A DNA stretch of 18,322 bases from Bacteroidales bacterium (GTDB lineage Bacteria > Bacteroidota > Bacteroidia > Bacteroidales > ML635J-15), in NCBI GenBank assembly GCA_017997855.1, contig JAGOEF010000010.1, positions 1-18,322 on the forward strand, read 5' to 3'. This document shows positions 17,986 through 18,322 of the stretch, piece by piece (the first letter of the stretch is position 1; every line of letters begins with the position of its first letter). The position numbers and the translations under genes are program-made. The notes under the pieces are model-generated. The model was given only the letters and a program-made list of their open reading frames with translations, made no database searches and was not told where the DNA came from.

Positions 17986-18322
17986 ATGGTAAAAGAAATT
18001 TTTGAACACCGTTCGATACGTAAATACAAGACCGACAGCATTCCTGCCGAAGTGATGAAGTCGGTGCTAGAGGCGGCTTCGAGGGCTGCTACAACCGGCA
18101 ATATGCAGGTTTACAGTATTGTGGTTACCACCGATCCGTCCATTAAAGAGCAACTGGCTCCCTGTCATTTCAATCAGCCCATGGTTAAACAGGCCCCTGT
18201 TGTTTTAACGTTTTGCGCCGATTTTAACCGATTTATGCAGTGGTGCAGCTTACGCAATGCCGATGCCGGCGCATACAATAACTTTCTGTCGTTTGTTACG
18301 GCTGCCATCGATGCCCTGCTGG
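17986..18322 (+). CDS. Nitroreductase-family FMN oxidoreductase (partial)
   Basis: The first 112 codons of a gene that runs off the right edge. The start MVKEIFEHRSIRKYK contains the HRSIRKY motif at residues 8-14 that opens nitroreductase-family proteins and helps bind the FMN phosphate. AASRAATTGNMQ (about 31-42) matches the second FMN-contacting segment. Next comes the usual strand-helix region with an NQPMVKQAPVVLTFCAD stretch. The family reduces nitro compounds, quinones or flavins with NAD(P)H; substrate and cofactor preference cannot be judged from this half. It starts 11 bp after the gyrB stop on the same strand, so co-transcription with gyrB is likely. The ATG at 17986 fits the family start exactly. 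Confidence 0.85.
   Translation, partial: MVKEIFEHRSIRKYKTDSIPAEVMKSVLEAASRAATTGNMQVYSIVVTTDPSIKEQLAPCHFNQPMVKQAPVVLTFCADFNRFMQWCSLRNADAGAYNNFLSFVTAAIDALL

Overview
The window looks like a chromosomal, mostly housekeeping segment from a member of the Bacteroidetes (Bacteroidota), probably Bacteroidales-like. Three things point there. Most start codons lack a Shine-Dalgarno sequence. Perfect matches to the Bacteroidetes -7 promoter element TAnnTTTG lie upstream of most transcription units. The gene content also fits: a divergent tsaD/tamB pair, an ftsE without ftsX, a large periplasmic TPR protein with an outer-membrane barrel next to gyrB, and NhaD. I see no insertion sequence, prophage, CRISPR array, tRNA or rRNA, and no clear sign of horizontal transfer.

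Layout. The left edge (1-57, minus) is the first 19 codons of a secreted protein. An AT-rich gap follows with two hairpins, one of them the terminator of the next minus-strand unit. That unit is tsaD (1022-2056) followed by a membrane zinc protease of the YugP type (262-942). Divergent from tsaD, across an 88-bp spacer with back-to-back promoter boxes, is a 1503-residue TamB-like protein that appears to start at TTG (2145-6656). Next come two diverged antiporters of the ion-transporter (IT) superfamily (6838-8235 and nhaD, 8461-9831), each with its own promoter box. A bidirectional terminator at 9848-9878 separates nhaD from a convergent ftsE-like ABC ATPase (9896-10600, minus).

The right half is all plus strand: a 1051-residue secreted TPR protein (10805-13960), a 562-residue outer-membrane beta-barrel (14084-15772), a terminator, gyrB (15974-17974), and the start of a nitroreductase-family gene (17986 to the edge).

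Functionally the window joins envelope biogenesis (TamB, the TPR/barrel pair, FtsE, the membrane protease), Na+/H+ homeostasis (the two antiporters), tRNA t6A modification (TsaD) and DNA supercoiling (GyrB). The least explained part, and the best candidate for an undescribed system, is the TPR/beta-barrel pair, with a perfect 18-bp palindrome in its upstream region. No gene-free stretch exceeds 300 bases; the longest (8236-8460) holds an 11-bp direct repeat and the nhaD promoter.
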